Source: an uncultured candidate division Zixibacteria bacterium (lineage in GTDB: Bacteria; Zixibacteria; MSB-5A5; SM1-73). From it: a stretch of DNA of 64,000 nucleotides. Location of the stretch: the NCBI GenBank assembly GCA_903908285.1, contig CAIVRH010000015.1:122746-186745 (forward strand), in the 5' to 3' direction. The notes under the pieces were generated by a model. The model did not search any database, had not been told where the DNA came from, and saw nothing but the letters and a program-made list of their open reading frames with translations. This document shows positions 36,131 to 45,193 of the stretch, in pieces; the stretch's first letter is position 1; the number at the start of each line of letters is the position of its first letter. The position numbers and the translations under genes were made by a program.

Positions 36131-36387
36131 GGATAGAAAGCTAAAAAATCCGGTTTGTATTTGGTATTTCTAAACTCAATCGATAAATCCAAAGACTTCG
36201 GTCGACTTGGCAGCTGTAACCTTTAAAGGTCCTTTGAAAAGCCCAATTCGCAGGGTCAAATGCCCTGCTCTATGATATGAATCATATGGTCCATATCAAT
36301 GGGGATAACTTTTTGCCCCAAGATTCAATATTTCCAACAAACCCTCGAGCCTGTGATTATTATCCGTTTTCCTTACCCGTGAAATCC

Positions 36388-37425
36388 TCAAGCCGGAGGT
36401 GCTTTAGGATGAATAGCTTTCAGATATTCCATCAGTTTATGGCACAATCTGGTTTTTCGGATGTAATGGGGGATGTCGTAAGGAGAAAAGTATCCCTCGT
36501 TGGTTATCACCTGCTGGCATAGCAGAAGGGGGATTTTTTCGAAATAGGGATTTTCCACTTTAACCCCCAAAAGCTCCTCTTCCAAAATCTCCTTAGTATC
36601 GCCTTGGGCAAAAGAATCGGGCAACCAATCGGTGGAGATGAACTTGCTTCTTTCACACGCTACATAAAGAGGAACCTGATACTCCTTGGATAGCAGGCCC
36701 AGGCAGAAGGTCCCGATTTTATTAACAAAGGAGGTCTCGGAAATCGAGTCTGCCCCCACCAAAAGAAGATCGACTTTGGGCACGTAAGCTCCCATGGCGG
36801 CATCGGTAATTAATGTTACGGGGATATTGGCGTTTCCCAGGAAACGCGCCAGAAGCTGACCCTCCAACATAGGCCGGGATTCACAGGCAATCACCTCGAA
36901 TGCTTGACCCCCTTCCTTGGCTTTCTTCAAGATGGCCAAAATCGATCCGGAAGAGGAAAAGGTCAACACCCTGGAGCCGTCTTCGATAAGTTTCTCTCCA
37001 TGTTGGGCAATAAGCTGAATGGAGCTTAAGGAATTGCAGTTGAATTCCTCCGCTTTCTCCTTGGTAAATTCCGACAACTCCTCCAGCGAAAGGGTAAGCA
37101 GAGACTCTTCTGCCGAATATAATATGGAGTTAACCAGGTTGAAAATCGGTGCCATATGCGGTTGAGCGGTGATGAGTGCCACCCCCAAGGTCAATAGCTT
37201 TTGGAAGAATTCATCATTGGAACCGGCTTTATGCTGGGTGGAAAACAAAATAAAAACCAACGCAGCTTCACGGGAAAGCTCGGACGCACCGGAAACCCGG
37301 TCGTCCCGGATTTCTTTCAGCGGTTGAATATAGGATGGTTCGGTTTGAATCATATTCAACGGGATTTTTGAGGAGGTATCTGCATCAGATGCGGCAGGGG
37401 CCATGCATGTCGAAGATCCCGCCAT
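36388..37425 (-). CDS. eIF-2B alpha/beta/delta-like protein
   Basis: A 345-residue member of the eIF-2B/ribose-1,5-bisphosphate isomerase family. Signs are VIACESRPMLEGQLLARFL, VTLITDAAMGAYVPKVDLLLVGADSI and VNKIGTFCLGLLSKEYQVPLYVACERSKF, the phosphosugar-binding core. In bacteria these act on phosphorylated sugars (isomerases), but the substrate here is open. The N-terminus is doubtful: the first 24 residues lie in GC-rich hairpin-like DNA, and the Met at about 37353 may be the true start. It follows rnhC by 16 bases. Confidence 0.85.
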   Translation of the reverse strand: MAGSSTCMAPAASDADTSSKIPLNMIQTEPSYIQPLKEIRDDRVSGASELSREAALVFILFSTQHKAGSNDEFFQKLLTLGVALITAQPHMAPIFNLVNSILYSAEESLLTLSLEELSEFTKEKAEEFNCNSLSSIQLIAQHGEKLIEDGSRVLTFSSSGSILAILKKAKEGGQAFEVIACESRPMLEGQLLARFLGNANIPVTLITDAAMGAYVPKVDLLLVGADSISETSFVNKIGTFCLGLLSKEYQVPLYVACERSKFISTDWLPDSFAQGDTKEILEEELLGVKVENPYFEKIPLLLCQQVITNEGYFSPYDIPHYIRKTRLCHKLMEYLKAIHPKAPPA

Positions 37426-37441
37426 AGGCGGGGAATTGCCC

Positions 37442-38392
37442 CTACTGGATTGGTGTCTGGACAGTTGCCCGGATCGTATTTTTGAAATGAAGTTTTACAA
37501 ATCGATTCAAGGCGTCTTTACCCATCTGCTCCACTAGCTTTCGCGCTACCAAATCCACCTGTTCGGAAGCGCCTTTGGGCAGAGGGAACCCGCATTCCTC
37601 GGAGAGTTTCTCCATCCGGCGCACGAATTCGGCCCGGGCCACGATGGAAGCGGCAGCCACACCCACATCCGCTTCCGCACCGGGGGTCTGGGTTAACTCG
37701 ATCTTCTTTCCCATCTCCATCAGGGCGTTCTTTATATAATCTTCCGAGCCGAACTGATCTGCGATAGCTTTCTGGCAATCGACTCTCAGCAGAATATTCT
37801 CTATCACCCGGGCATGTCCCCAGGCCAACAGGGTGTTTAAGTTTTTCATCTTTTGATACAAAAGGTTATATTTTTCCGGGCCGATTACCACCACCGAATA
37901 AATACAGACGGAGCGAATTTGGTAATCCAATTCCTTGATCACGCTGTCCGAGATCTTCTTGCTGTCCCTCACCCTCATATTCAACAGGAGGTCTTTGGTT
38001 TTTGAGTCCACATGCACCCCTCCGATGACCAGCGGACCGAAATAATCGCCTTTACCCGATTCGTCGGTTCCGATCCAACCGGTATCTATTCCACTTTTAA
38101 GAATAAGGCGGGGTTTCTCCTCAACTTTACTACTCTGGTTTTTCCCCTTCGATATATTCACCCCCGGTTTTTGCTTTTGAGGCGGAAACAGGGAGGCAGT
38201 CCGATCTTTCTGGTCTTTTCGGGCTGGGGTCTGAGAGAACTTTCTGCCGAATCTCCTTCTTTTGAAGGGTGCGGAGTTACTTTTAGGCGGTGGATTAGGT
38301 TTTGCTGCTGTCACAGGTGGATGGTGAGGTTTCTGGATAACCGAAACCCCTCCTTTAGATTTTGATTTATCCTGCTTAGCGGATGGCTCCAT
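37442..38392 (-). CDS. rnhC: Ribonuclease HIII
   Basis: A 316-residue nuclease that cuts RNA in RNA-DNA hybrids. The catalytic domain begins near residue 108 with GTDESGKGDYFGPL, the RNase HIII form of the first Asp-Glu pair; later acidic residues are in RDSKK and in EADVGVAAASIVARAEF. The first 100 residues are basic and proline/lysine-rich, unlike the TBP-like N-terminal domain of Bacillus RNase HIII, so substrate binding may differ. AAGGA six bases before the ATG supports the start. It follows efp in the same direction by 27 bases. Confidence 0.9.
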   Translation of the reverse strand: MEPSAKQDKSKSKGGVSVIQKPHHPPVTAAKPNPPPKSNSAPFKRRRFGRKFSQTPARKDQKDRTASLFPPQKQKPGVNISKGKNQSSKVEEKPRLILKSGIDTGWIGTDESGKGDYFGPLVIGGVHVDSKTKDLLLNMRVRDSKKISDSVIKELDYQIRSVCIYSVVVIGPEKYNLLYQKMKNLNTLLAWGHARVIENILLRVDCQKAIADQFGSEDYIKNALMEMGKKIELTQTPGAEADVGVAAASIVARAEFVRRMEKLSEECGFPLPKGASEQVDLVARKLVEQMGKDALNRFVKLHFKNTIRATVQTPIQ

Positions 38393-38419
38393 AAATATCC
38401 TTAAAAAAAGTGTTTGGAT

Positions 38420-38992
38420 TTAATATCCGCCCTTCTGGACTCGTTCGATATATTCACTGGTGCGGGTATCTATCTTTACGTATTCGCCTTCGCCGACGAA
38501 GAGCGGAACTTTTACCACCAATCCCGTTTCCAGGGTAGCGGCCTTGGTGAGGTTGGTTACCGAATCCCCCTTGATCCCGGGTTCGGTGGTGATGATTTTC
38601 AAAATTACGGATGCGGGCAGATCCACGTTCACCGGCTGGCCTTCGAAAAACATCACCCGGTACTCGGAGTTCTCCTTTAAATACCATCTGTATTCACCCA
38701 GCTTCTCCTGGTTCAAAGTTACCTGTTCGTAGGTTTTGGAGTCCATGAAATGAAAATCTTCTCCGTCCGAATAGAGAAATTGCATGGTCTTATCCTCGAA
38801 ATCCGGCTCCTCGAACATTTCGCCGGCGGAGAAGGTTCTTTCCAGAACGGAACCGGTTTTGATATTCTTCATTTTGGTCCGAACGAATGCCCGCCTCTGA
38901 GCGGTTCGGGCATGCTGAAAATCGACGATATAGTACACCTCCCCTTCAAACTTGACCCTTAAACCCTTGCGAAAATCAGTGGTGGAAAGCAT
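38420..38992 (-). CDS. efp: Translation elongation factor P with unusual tip loop
   Basis: A 190-residue EF-P that relieves ribosome stalling at polyproline. All three domains are present, with the KOW-like N-terminus (TTDFRKGLRVKFEGEVY), the OB domain and the C-terminal signature (VTNLTKAATLETGLVVKVPLFV...KIDTRTSEYIERV). The domain I loop reads HARTAQRRAFVR where Bacillus has HVKPGKGAAFVR, so the residue aligned with the modifiable Lys32 is Gln and the PGKG turn is lost. The ATG at 38992 is preferred to the TTG before it, because GGAGG lies seven bases upstream. No EF-P modification gene is seen in the window. Confidence 0.92.
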   Translation of the reverse strand: MLSTTDFRKGLRVKFEGEVYYIVDFQHARTAQRRAFVRTKMKNIKTGSVLERTFSAGEMFEEPDFEDKTMQFLYSDGEDFHFMDSKTYEQVTLNQEKLGEYRWYLKENSEYRVMFFEGQPVNVDLPASVILKIITTEPGIKGDSVTNLTKAATLETGLVVKVPLFVGEGEYVKIDTRTSEYIERVQKGGY

Positions 38993-39369
38993 CAACCAAC
39001 CTCCAAATACATTAAATTATTGAACCCGATCCATATTCTTTCCTTACGCAATAAACCAATATAACAGAAAATACGTTTCAGGCAACAGTAACTTTGACCA
39101 TATTAAAGATTTCCTATTAGTCATCGAAATGGCAAAAATTGCCTGTATGAATTCCGACCAGAATGTAGATGATCATTTTGTTGATGTCAACAAAACGATA
39201 GCTATGCCCAAGAAAAAAAGTTATTAAAGAAGGATTCTTCTGGAAATGAAGAATAAGGCAACGGAAACGACTCTGGTGATTGAATAATTGATCGAAAATA
39301 ACTGGACTGAAAGTAAAAAAAGGGGCGGGAAAAGAACCCGCCCCAACCATATCTTAAATGTATTTGCTC
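38993..39369. other. Intergenic region between the M16 operon and efp
   Basis: Contains the M16 operon terminator and the efp leader with its GGAGG. A minus-strand open frame at 39117-39350 lies between terminator and promoter, matches nothing I recognise, and is not called. Confidence 0.5.
39315..39344 (-). terminator. Rho-independent terminator of the M16 peptidase operon
   Basis: On the minus strand GGGGCGGG-TTCTTTT-CCCGCCCC is followed by TTTTTTT: a perfect eight-pair GC stem 25 bases after the stop codon. Confidence 0.93.
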
Positions 39370-40779
39370 TTATTTCAAAAACGAAGTAACCTCCACCGTA
39401 CCCAGCGGTTCCAATAATGGTTTAACCGTCTCGGCTTTGCTTACCACCACCATCTTGAGATTATCCGGATCGATGTATTTTACAGCCACTCGTTGAATAT
39501 CTTCCTTGGTTACCGCATTTATTCTCTGGGTGTAGTTGGTAATATAGTCCTCGCCCAAGTCGTATAACTCCACAATCAAAATCTGGGTGGCGATTTGCTC
39601 CGGGGTTTCGAACTGCAGCGGGAAATATCCGGTGTAGAACGATTTGGTATCGGAAAGCTCCTTGTCCGTCACTCCCTCGGCCTGGATTTTTCTGAGCTGG
39701 TCGATTATTACGGTAATGGCGGCCGCAGTGGAATCGTTTTGGGTAAAGGTGCTGACGTCGAATGCACCCCTCCACTTGAGAAAATCGAAACTGGAGTTGA
39801 TCCCATAGGTCAAACCTCTTTTGGCTCTCACCTCGTCCATCAGACGGGAGGCAAATCCGCCCCCGCCCAGGATATAATTCATCACCCTCACCGCAAATAT
39901 ATCCGGATTCTTCCGGTCGATGCCCAAATGACCGATTTCAATATAAGTTTGGGTCAAATCCGGTTTATCCACCAGCAGGATCTGGTGTCCTTTGATGGCC
40001 GCAGGTTCAACCAAGCTGGGGGGGGTGACCGGTGCTCCGCTCCATTGAGAAAATTTTGCCTTGATCTTATTGATCACCTCGGCATTCTTCACATCTCCCA
40101 CCACCGCCAGGATGGCATTAGCGGGAACATAATATTTCTGGTGAAAGTTAACGATATCATCCCGGGTCAGGGTAGTTATGCTCTCCTCGGTTCCTTCAGT
40201 GGGCTGTCCGTATGGGTGATTACCAAAGACAAATTCCCGGAATTTTTCACCAGCCACGCTGGCCGGATCATCTTTCTGCTGTTTGATCGATGCCAATGTC
40301 TGTTTCCCCAACCTGTCGATCTCATCCTGCTTGAAGGTGGGATTCAATATTATGTCAGCCAAAAGTCCCAAACCGGTATCAAAATGCTTGGTCAATACCC
40401 GGCAGGAGGCATAGGTAGCATCCCGGTCCGATCCCGCATCCAAACTCCCTCCCACAAAATCTATGGCTTCAGCCACCTGGGTGGCAGATTTGGTTTTGGT
40501 CCCTTTGCGCAGAAGTCCGGCAGTCAGATTAGCCAATCCCCCTTTACCCGCCGGATCACAGGCGGAACCCGATTTTATAAGCAAGCGGAAAGCCACTATC
40601 GGAAGCTCATGTTGTTCGATGACGATCACTTTCAGACCATTGTCCAGGGTGGTTTTCTTAATGGGGGGAAGTTTAATCTCCTGGGCGCTGGCAGTCGCCA
40701 AACACCCCCCCAGGATGAAGAGAATAAAAAATAGGATAAATAAATCTATCCCGATGAATTTTGAGTTTTTTTTCTGCAT
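39370..40779 (-). CDS. M16 family peptidase, non-catalytic subunit
   Basis: A 469-residue exported protein (signal peptide about residues 10-33) with the two-lobed M16 fold. The zinc motif HxxEH is missing: the aligned site reads GLANLTAGLL. This is typical of the inactive partner in heterodimeric M16 enzymes. Family features such as LDNGLKVIVIEQHELPIVAF, the Y in HPYGQPTEG and LTRDDIVNFHQKYYVPANAILAVVGDV are all present. It is 52 bases downstream of the catalytic subunit gene, with an AAGGAG ribosome-binding site, and ends at a strong terminator. Confidence 0.92.
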   Translation of the reverse strand: MQKKNSKFIGIDLFILFFILFILGGCLATASAQEIKLPPIKKTTLDNGLKVIVIEQHELPIVAFRLLIKSGSACDPAGKGGLANLTAGLLRKGTKTKSATQVAEAIDFVGGSLDAGSDRDATYASCRVLTKHFDTGLGLLADIILNPTFKQDEIDRLGKQTLASIKQQKDDPASVAGEKFREFVFGNHPYGQPTEGTEESITTLTRDDIVNFHQKYYVPANAILAVVGDVKNAEVINKIKAKFSQWSGAPVTPPSLVEPAAIKGHQILLVDKPDLTQTYIEIGHLGIDRKNPDIFAVRVMNYILGGGGFASRLMDEVRAKRGLTYGINSSFDFLKWRGAFDVSTFTQNDSTAAAITVIIDQLRKIQAEGVTDKELSDTKSFYTGYFPLQFETPEQIATQILIVELYDLGEDYITNYTQRINAVTKEDIQRVAVKYIDPDNLKMVVVSKAETVKPLLEPLGTVEVTSFLK

Positions 40780-40831
40780 TTTATGCTCCTTTTCTTAACA
40801 CCGAAATTTCCAATTAGATAAACCCTTAGGA

Positions 40832-42178
40832 TTACTGGGTGGCAGACTGCCCGCCCGGCATCTCCGGAACCAAAACTACCAGGTTACGGTTGTTCTCCTG
40901 AAAATATTTCTTGGCAACCCGCGCTACATCATCCGCCGTGACAGCCTGGTATTTATTGGCTTCGTCGAATAATTTGGTGTAATCGTTCAATTGGGTTTGA
41001 TAGTAGCCGATCGATTCCCCTTTATCGCTTACCGATTGCAGACCGAAGACAAACTCCGATTCCAGCTGGTTTTTTGCCTTGGTTAACTCTTTGGGATCAA
41101 CCGGTTCGTTCTTTAGCTTATCTATCTGTTCAAACAGGGTCTTTTCCCCCTCTTCTGCTGTACGTCCGGGCTGCATGATGGCAAAGGTAAAGAAAAGCCC
41201 GGGATCCTGTAAGGTGAAGCAATCTCCCGCTACTGCCAAAGCGGATTGATCCTGATAAACCATCTTTTGATAAAGCCGGGAGCTTTGTCCGTTGAAAAGG
41301 ATCTGCGCCGCCACCCGGAGAGGATAAATATCCGGATCCCCCATCTTCGGGATATGATAAGTAACCATAAAAGCGGGCATCTGGCCGATCTTGTGTATAT
41401 AAGCGATTCTTTCCCCCAGCTGTTCCGGCTCCACCGTTCCCACTTTGGGGGGCGGAGTCTGGGAAAGAACATCGTCATAATACTTATGCATCAGCTTCAT
41501 CACCTCTTTGGGATTGACATCCCCCACGATCACTGCGGTAGCATTATTGGGTGCATAATAAACCCGATAATATTCCTTCAGGTCGTTTAAGGTGATGTTG
41601 TCTAAGTCGGACATGAAACCGACTATATGCCAGTGATAGGGATGAGCAGTAAAGGTGGTATTAAGCGCCTGCTCAAACAAAAGCCCGTACGGAGAATTAT
41701 CCACTCCCATTCTCCTTTCCTCCTTGACCACCTCCCTTTCCGACGAAAAAGTCTCCTCCGTAGGATTTAAGTACTTTTGTCTCTCGGCTTCGAGATTGAT
41801 CACCAGTTCCAGCTTATCGGCGGCGATTCGCTCCCAGTACATGGTGTAGTCAAAGGTGGTGCCGGCATTGTCGATACCCCCATTCGCCTGAACTATCCGG
41901 CTGTGCTGTTCCGGACCGACGTTCTTGGATCCTTTGAACATCATGTGCTCGCACAAATGGGAAATGCCGGTGATGCCGGGTCTTTCGTTCTTTGATCCGA
42001 CTTTACGCCAAACCTGATAGGTTACCACCGGCGCAGAATGATCCTCTGCGATTAAGACGGTCATTCCATTATCCAGGGTGTATTTCTCCACCGGGAAGTT
42101 GATTTGGCCGGGGCATACCTGGGTGAGGAAAACGACCAGCAGGGTTATTAAAAGGGATCGGGTAAGGAATTTTGTCAT
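40832..42178 (-). CDS. M16 family zinc peptidase, catalytic subunit
   Basis: A 448-residue exported protease (signal peptide about residues 5-25, SLLITLLVVFLTQVCPGQ). It carries the inverted zinc motif HLCEH and the distal glutamate in SSEREVVKEERRM, then YHWHIVGFMSDLDNITLNDLKEYYRVYYAPNNAT, standard for M16B peptidases. Placed in the periplasm, it probably degrades peptides or processes an outer-membrane protein together with the non-catalytic subunit encoded next. GGAGG five to six bases before the ATG supports the start. Confidence 0.94.
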   Translation of the reverse strand: MTKFLTRSLLITLLVVFLTQVCPGQINFPVEKYTLDNGMTVLIAEDHSAPVVTYQVWRKVGSKNERPGITGISHLCEHMMFKGSKNVGPEQHSRIVQANGGIDNAGTTFDYTMYWERIAADKLELVINLEAERQKYLNPTEETFSSEREVVKEERRMGVDNSPYGLLFEQALNTTFTAHPYHWHIVGFMSDLDNITLNDLKEYYRVYYAPNNATAVIVGDVNPKEVMKLMHKYYDDVLSQTPPPKVGTVEPEQLGERIAYIHKIGQMPAFMVTYHIPKMGDPDIYPLRVAAQILFNGQSSRLYQKMVYQDQSALAVAGDCFTLQDPGLFFTFAIMQPGRTAEEGEKTLFEQIDKLKNEPVDPKELTKAKNQLESEFVFGLQSVSDKGESIGYYQTQLNDYTKLFDEANKYQAVTADDVARVAKKYFQENNRNLVVLVPEMPGGQSATQ

Positions 42179-42488
42179 GAATCCCTCCGGTTAAAGTTTG
42201 ATTTATTTTGATGGTTGGCACATTTTAATTCAAAATTCAAAGAGCAAAATTAAAAATTACAGAGTAAAATTAGAAATTTACGATAAAATGGATCAAGTAG
42301 AGTATAATTTTGAGTTTTGAATTGTAACTTTGAACTTTTAATTTTTAATCCCGCCTTTGGCGGGACGAGTCAATTCCCCGCTGCTTGCGGCGTTTACGGT
42401 TCAAATTCCTTCCGATACTCCGCTGCTTGCGGCGGAGTCGTTCATTTTCCAAAACTTTTAGTAATAGCGAACCAATATATGGTATTTG
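42179..42488. other. Hairpin-rich intergenic region after sppA
   Basis: No gene is seen. It holds AAAATTAAAAATT-type AT-rich iterations around 42235-42290, then three small hairpins: CCCGCC-TTT-GGCGGG (about 42352-42366), CGCTGCTTGCGGCG, and CTCCGC-TGCTTGCG-GCGGAG (42419-42438). They look like dispersed intergenic palindromes, not a terminator with a T-run. Confidence 0.5.
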
Positions 42489-44903
42489 CTATTTGATGTC
42501 AATCCGATAAGGCATGAGGAGAAGGATATTTTCGTCTCCGAGTATATCATTCTTTTTCAGTCCTTCCAGGATGGATTTCAGATCAGATGAGGAAGAAAAC
42601 ATCGATCCGGAGCCAAAATCGAAAGAGAACTTCCTCTCGGGGAAAGAGACGATCTCCACTTCCGAATTTTCTGATAAGCCGGCTTTCTCTTTGGCAATAG
42701 CCAAGGCCAGCTTCAGCCCTCCCAAAAGATCCACCAGACCGTTTTGTTGAGCCTGTCTCCCGGTCCACACCCTCCCTTGTCCGAGGGAATCGACCCGGGC
42801 TTCGGACATTCTTCTCCCCTGTGCCACCTTACGGACAAAGTCCGCGTAGAATTCTTTTATCTGTTTTTGGACCATTTCCCTCTCCTCGTCGCTGAAGGGA
42901 TGAGAGGTGGAATATATATCCGCGTGTTTTCCTCTTTTGACGGTTTCGATGTTTAATCCGATCTTTTCATAAAGACCCTGAAAGCTGAATTTCCCCGAGA
43001 TCACCCCGATGGAGCCGGTATAGGTAGTGGGCATGGAAATGATGGTATCCGCGGCGCAGGAGATCCAGTATCCCCCGGAACCGGCTACATCCGACATGGA
43101 GACGATGAAGGGTTTTACCCCTTTGGTCCGGATGATCTCCCTTAGGATCACATCGGATGCTATTCCGGAGCCTCCCGGGCTGTCCACCCGGAAGACTATC
43201 GCCTTGATGCTTCTATCTTCGCGGGCTTTTTGAATGGATCGAGCGATGGTCTCCGACCCCATATAATCTCCCAGCAGGAAATTTTTCCCGCTTTCCCCCG
43301 AGCCGATCATGCCGGTGGCAAAGATGACCGCGATCCGGGGAGGGATAGACCAGCTATATTCATAGTAGTGCCGATTCCGATAAGCCTGGTGAGCAAGTTT
43401 TCGGGGTTTTATTCCCTGGGTATGTTTGATCAGATCATCCATCTGGTCATAGAACAGAAGAGTATCCACCAAATCCGCTTTCTTGGCTTCGGAAGCGGTA
43501 AAAGGTCCGGCATCTATTTTAGACTTGGTTTCCTCCCGGGTCCATCCTCTCTGCTGGGCTATCTCCTGGGTGATCTGGTCATACTCATCATCCAAAAGCG
43601 AGTTGACCACCTCCCGGTGAGCGGGAGACATGCTGGTGCGGGTAAGAAGATCGGAGGCGCTCTTGTAATCGCCGATATGTTCCATGTCGGCGACTATACC
43701 CAGTTTTTCCAAAGTTCCTTTTATAAAAGTTACATTTGCTTCCAATCCGTTGAGTGCCAAGTAGCCGGTGGGTAACATGACAAGTTTGTCCGCAGCGGTG
43801 GCTAAATAGTACTCCTTATTTCCTCCCTCCTCCATAAAGGCGATCACGCTCTTTCCGCTGGTTTTGAAATCGAGGAGAGCATCTCTGATCTCCTGAACCT
43901 TGGATATTCCGCAATTTGGCGACTCGATTCGAAGCAGCATCCCCCGAACGGATTTATCATCCTTAGCCCTCCGGATCAGCTCCAGCAATTCCATCAATGT
44001 GGGTTTGGTCTTTCCGAAGATGCCCATCCGGCTGTTTTCCTCTACAATCTCCCCGGAAAGCCGGAGCTCGACGAAATTATTTTTCTTCTCCAACAGAGTG
44101 CGATACCTGTCCGCGCTGAGTGTTGCATAGACGATCCCCTGGCTATAATCATAATCCTTGGTAACGGAATTATATGAACCCGCTCCCAAGGTTGGCAGGT
44201 TGATCCTTCCTCCCAAACCGAAATTGCCGTCATCGTCAAGGTCTCCCGACAGGATGAACCCGTCCACAGGTTCCACCTCCGCTCTGAACCGGTAAACGGC
44301 ATCCTTTGCTTTCTCCTTTTCCCCCAGCGAAGCATCCGCTGATAATGTCAGTCGATCTCCGATGGGTCTGACCGCTACACCGTAATCAAATGAAATGTCG
44401 GTTTTCTTTTGGTCGAATCGGGGCCGGTTCAAATCCTTAGCCACCGCTCCGATGGAGATATACTCAAACGGACGAGCTAAAAGTCCGATCTTCCAGGAGG
44501 TGAGTTTATCGTAGTTTTTATCCCGGGAGCCAAACCAGCTGTAGCTTGTTCCCCAGAAAAGACCACGTGAGAATTTTCCGCCCCCGGCGAGGGTGTATTT
44601 TCGGTATGTCCGGTCTGCAATATTCCCCAGCCATTCCGCCGAGAATCCCAATCCCCCTGCGGACAAGAGCCAGGCATAATCCCCTTGGAAGCTGGAGTCG
44701 GAGAAGGTGTGGAAGAAACCGGTTTGAAATCCCCGGTTTATTCCCAAACCGGCAGGATTGAAATTTATGGCTGAAATATCGTCCGATGTTGCCGCCGAAC
44801 TATAGGGGAGGAGAAAACTCTGGGTTGGCGATGGATAGCTCCACCCTAACGAAACGGAAAAGACCACCAGCCATACCACAGCCGGAAATATCAAACATCT
44901 CAT
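42489..44903 (-). CDS. sppA: SppA-type signal peptide peptidase fused to an outer-membrane barrel-like domain
   Basis: An 804-residue protein. After a signal peptide (residues 1-22), residues 25-270 are alternating beta strands with a start PSPTQSFLLPYSSAATSDDISAINFNPAGLG, the N-terminal pattern of PorV/FadL-like outer-membrane barrels. Residues 275-804 are a double-length (67K) SppA: catalytic Lys414 in GDYKSASD and nucleophile Ser609 in VAGSGGYWIS, as in E. coli. SppA normally is anchored in the inner membrane and removes cleaved signal peptides. The barrel-like front would instead place the peptidase at the outer membrane. AAGGAGG six bases before the ATG supports the start. Confidence 0.9.
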   Translation of the reverse strand: MRCLIFPAVVWLVVFSVSLGWSYPSPTQSFLLPYSSAATSDDISAINFNPAGLGINRGFQTGFFHTFSDSSFQGDYAWLLSAGGLGFSAEWLGNIADRTYRKYTLAGGGKFSRGLFWGTSYSWFGSRDKNYDKLTSWKIGLLARPFEYISIGAVAKDLNRPRFDQKKTDISFDYGVAVRPIGDRLTLSADASLGEKEKAKDAVYRFRAEVEPVDGFILSGDLDDDGNFGLGGRINLPTLGAGSYNSVTKDYDYSQGIVYATLSADRYRTLLEKKNNFVELRLSGEIVEENSRMGIFGKTKPTLMELLELIRRAKDDKSVRGMLLRIESPNCGISKVQEIRDALLDFKTSGKSVIAFMEEGGNKEYYLATAADKLVMLPTGYLALNGLEANVTFIKGTLEKLGIVADMEHIGDYKSASDLLTRTSMSPAHREVVNSLLDDEYDQITQEIAQQRGWTREETKSKIDAGPFTASEAKKADLVDTLLFYDQMDDLIKHTQGIKPRKLAHQAYRNRHYYEYSWSIPPRIAVIFATGMIGSGESGKNFLLGDYMGSETIARSIQKAREDRSIKAIVFRVDSPGGSGIASDVILREIIRTKGVKPFIVSMSDVAGSGGYWISCAADTIISMPTTYTGSIGVISGKFSFQGLYEKIGLNIETVKRGKHADIYSTSHPFSDEEREMVQKQIKEFYADFVRKVAQGRRMSEARVDSLGQGRVWTGRQAQQNGLVDLLGGLKLALAIAKEKAGLSENSEVEIVSFPERKFSFDFGSGSMFSSSSDLKSILEGLKKNDILGDENILLLMPYRIDIK

Positions 44904-45193
44904 TTTATACCTCCTTTTTTGAGCAAATTAAGTCGGGTTTGGCACATGCAGAGCGGGTTTTATTCGGTTTTATAATACACCGGAATCGAGAATACAGACC
45001 GGATATTATCATCCCAGGGATGCTCGTGAGGTTCCATACCTGTTACCTTTGAGGGTTCACTTTTAGATGAACTTGATTATAGATTGATATAATAAAAGGA
45101 TTAATGCAGGCCATACCAGAGTTTGATCCCCAGACTTTTCATGGTTGGATTATCTTGGCTTACACTCTACGCCACTAATTTTGAAGGGGGGAG

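Noticed and set aside
39117..39350. Minus-strand open frame of 77 codons upstream of the M16 terminator
   Set aside because: Not recognised, no ribosome-binding site, and sits between a terminator and the efp leader.
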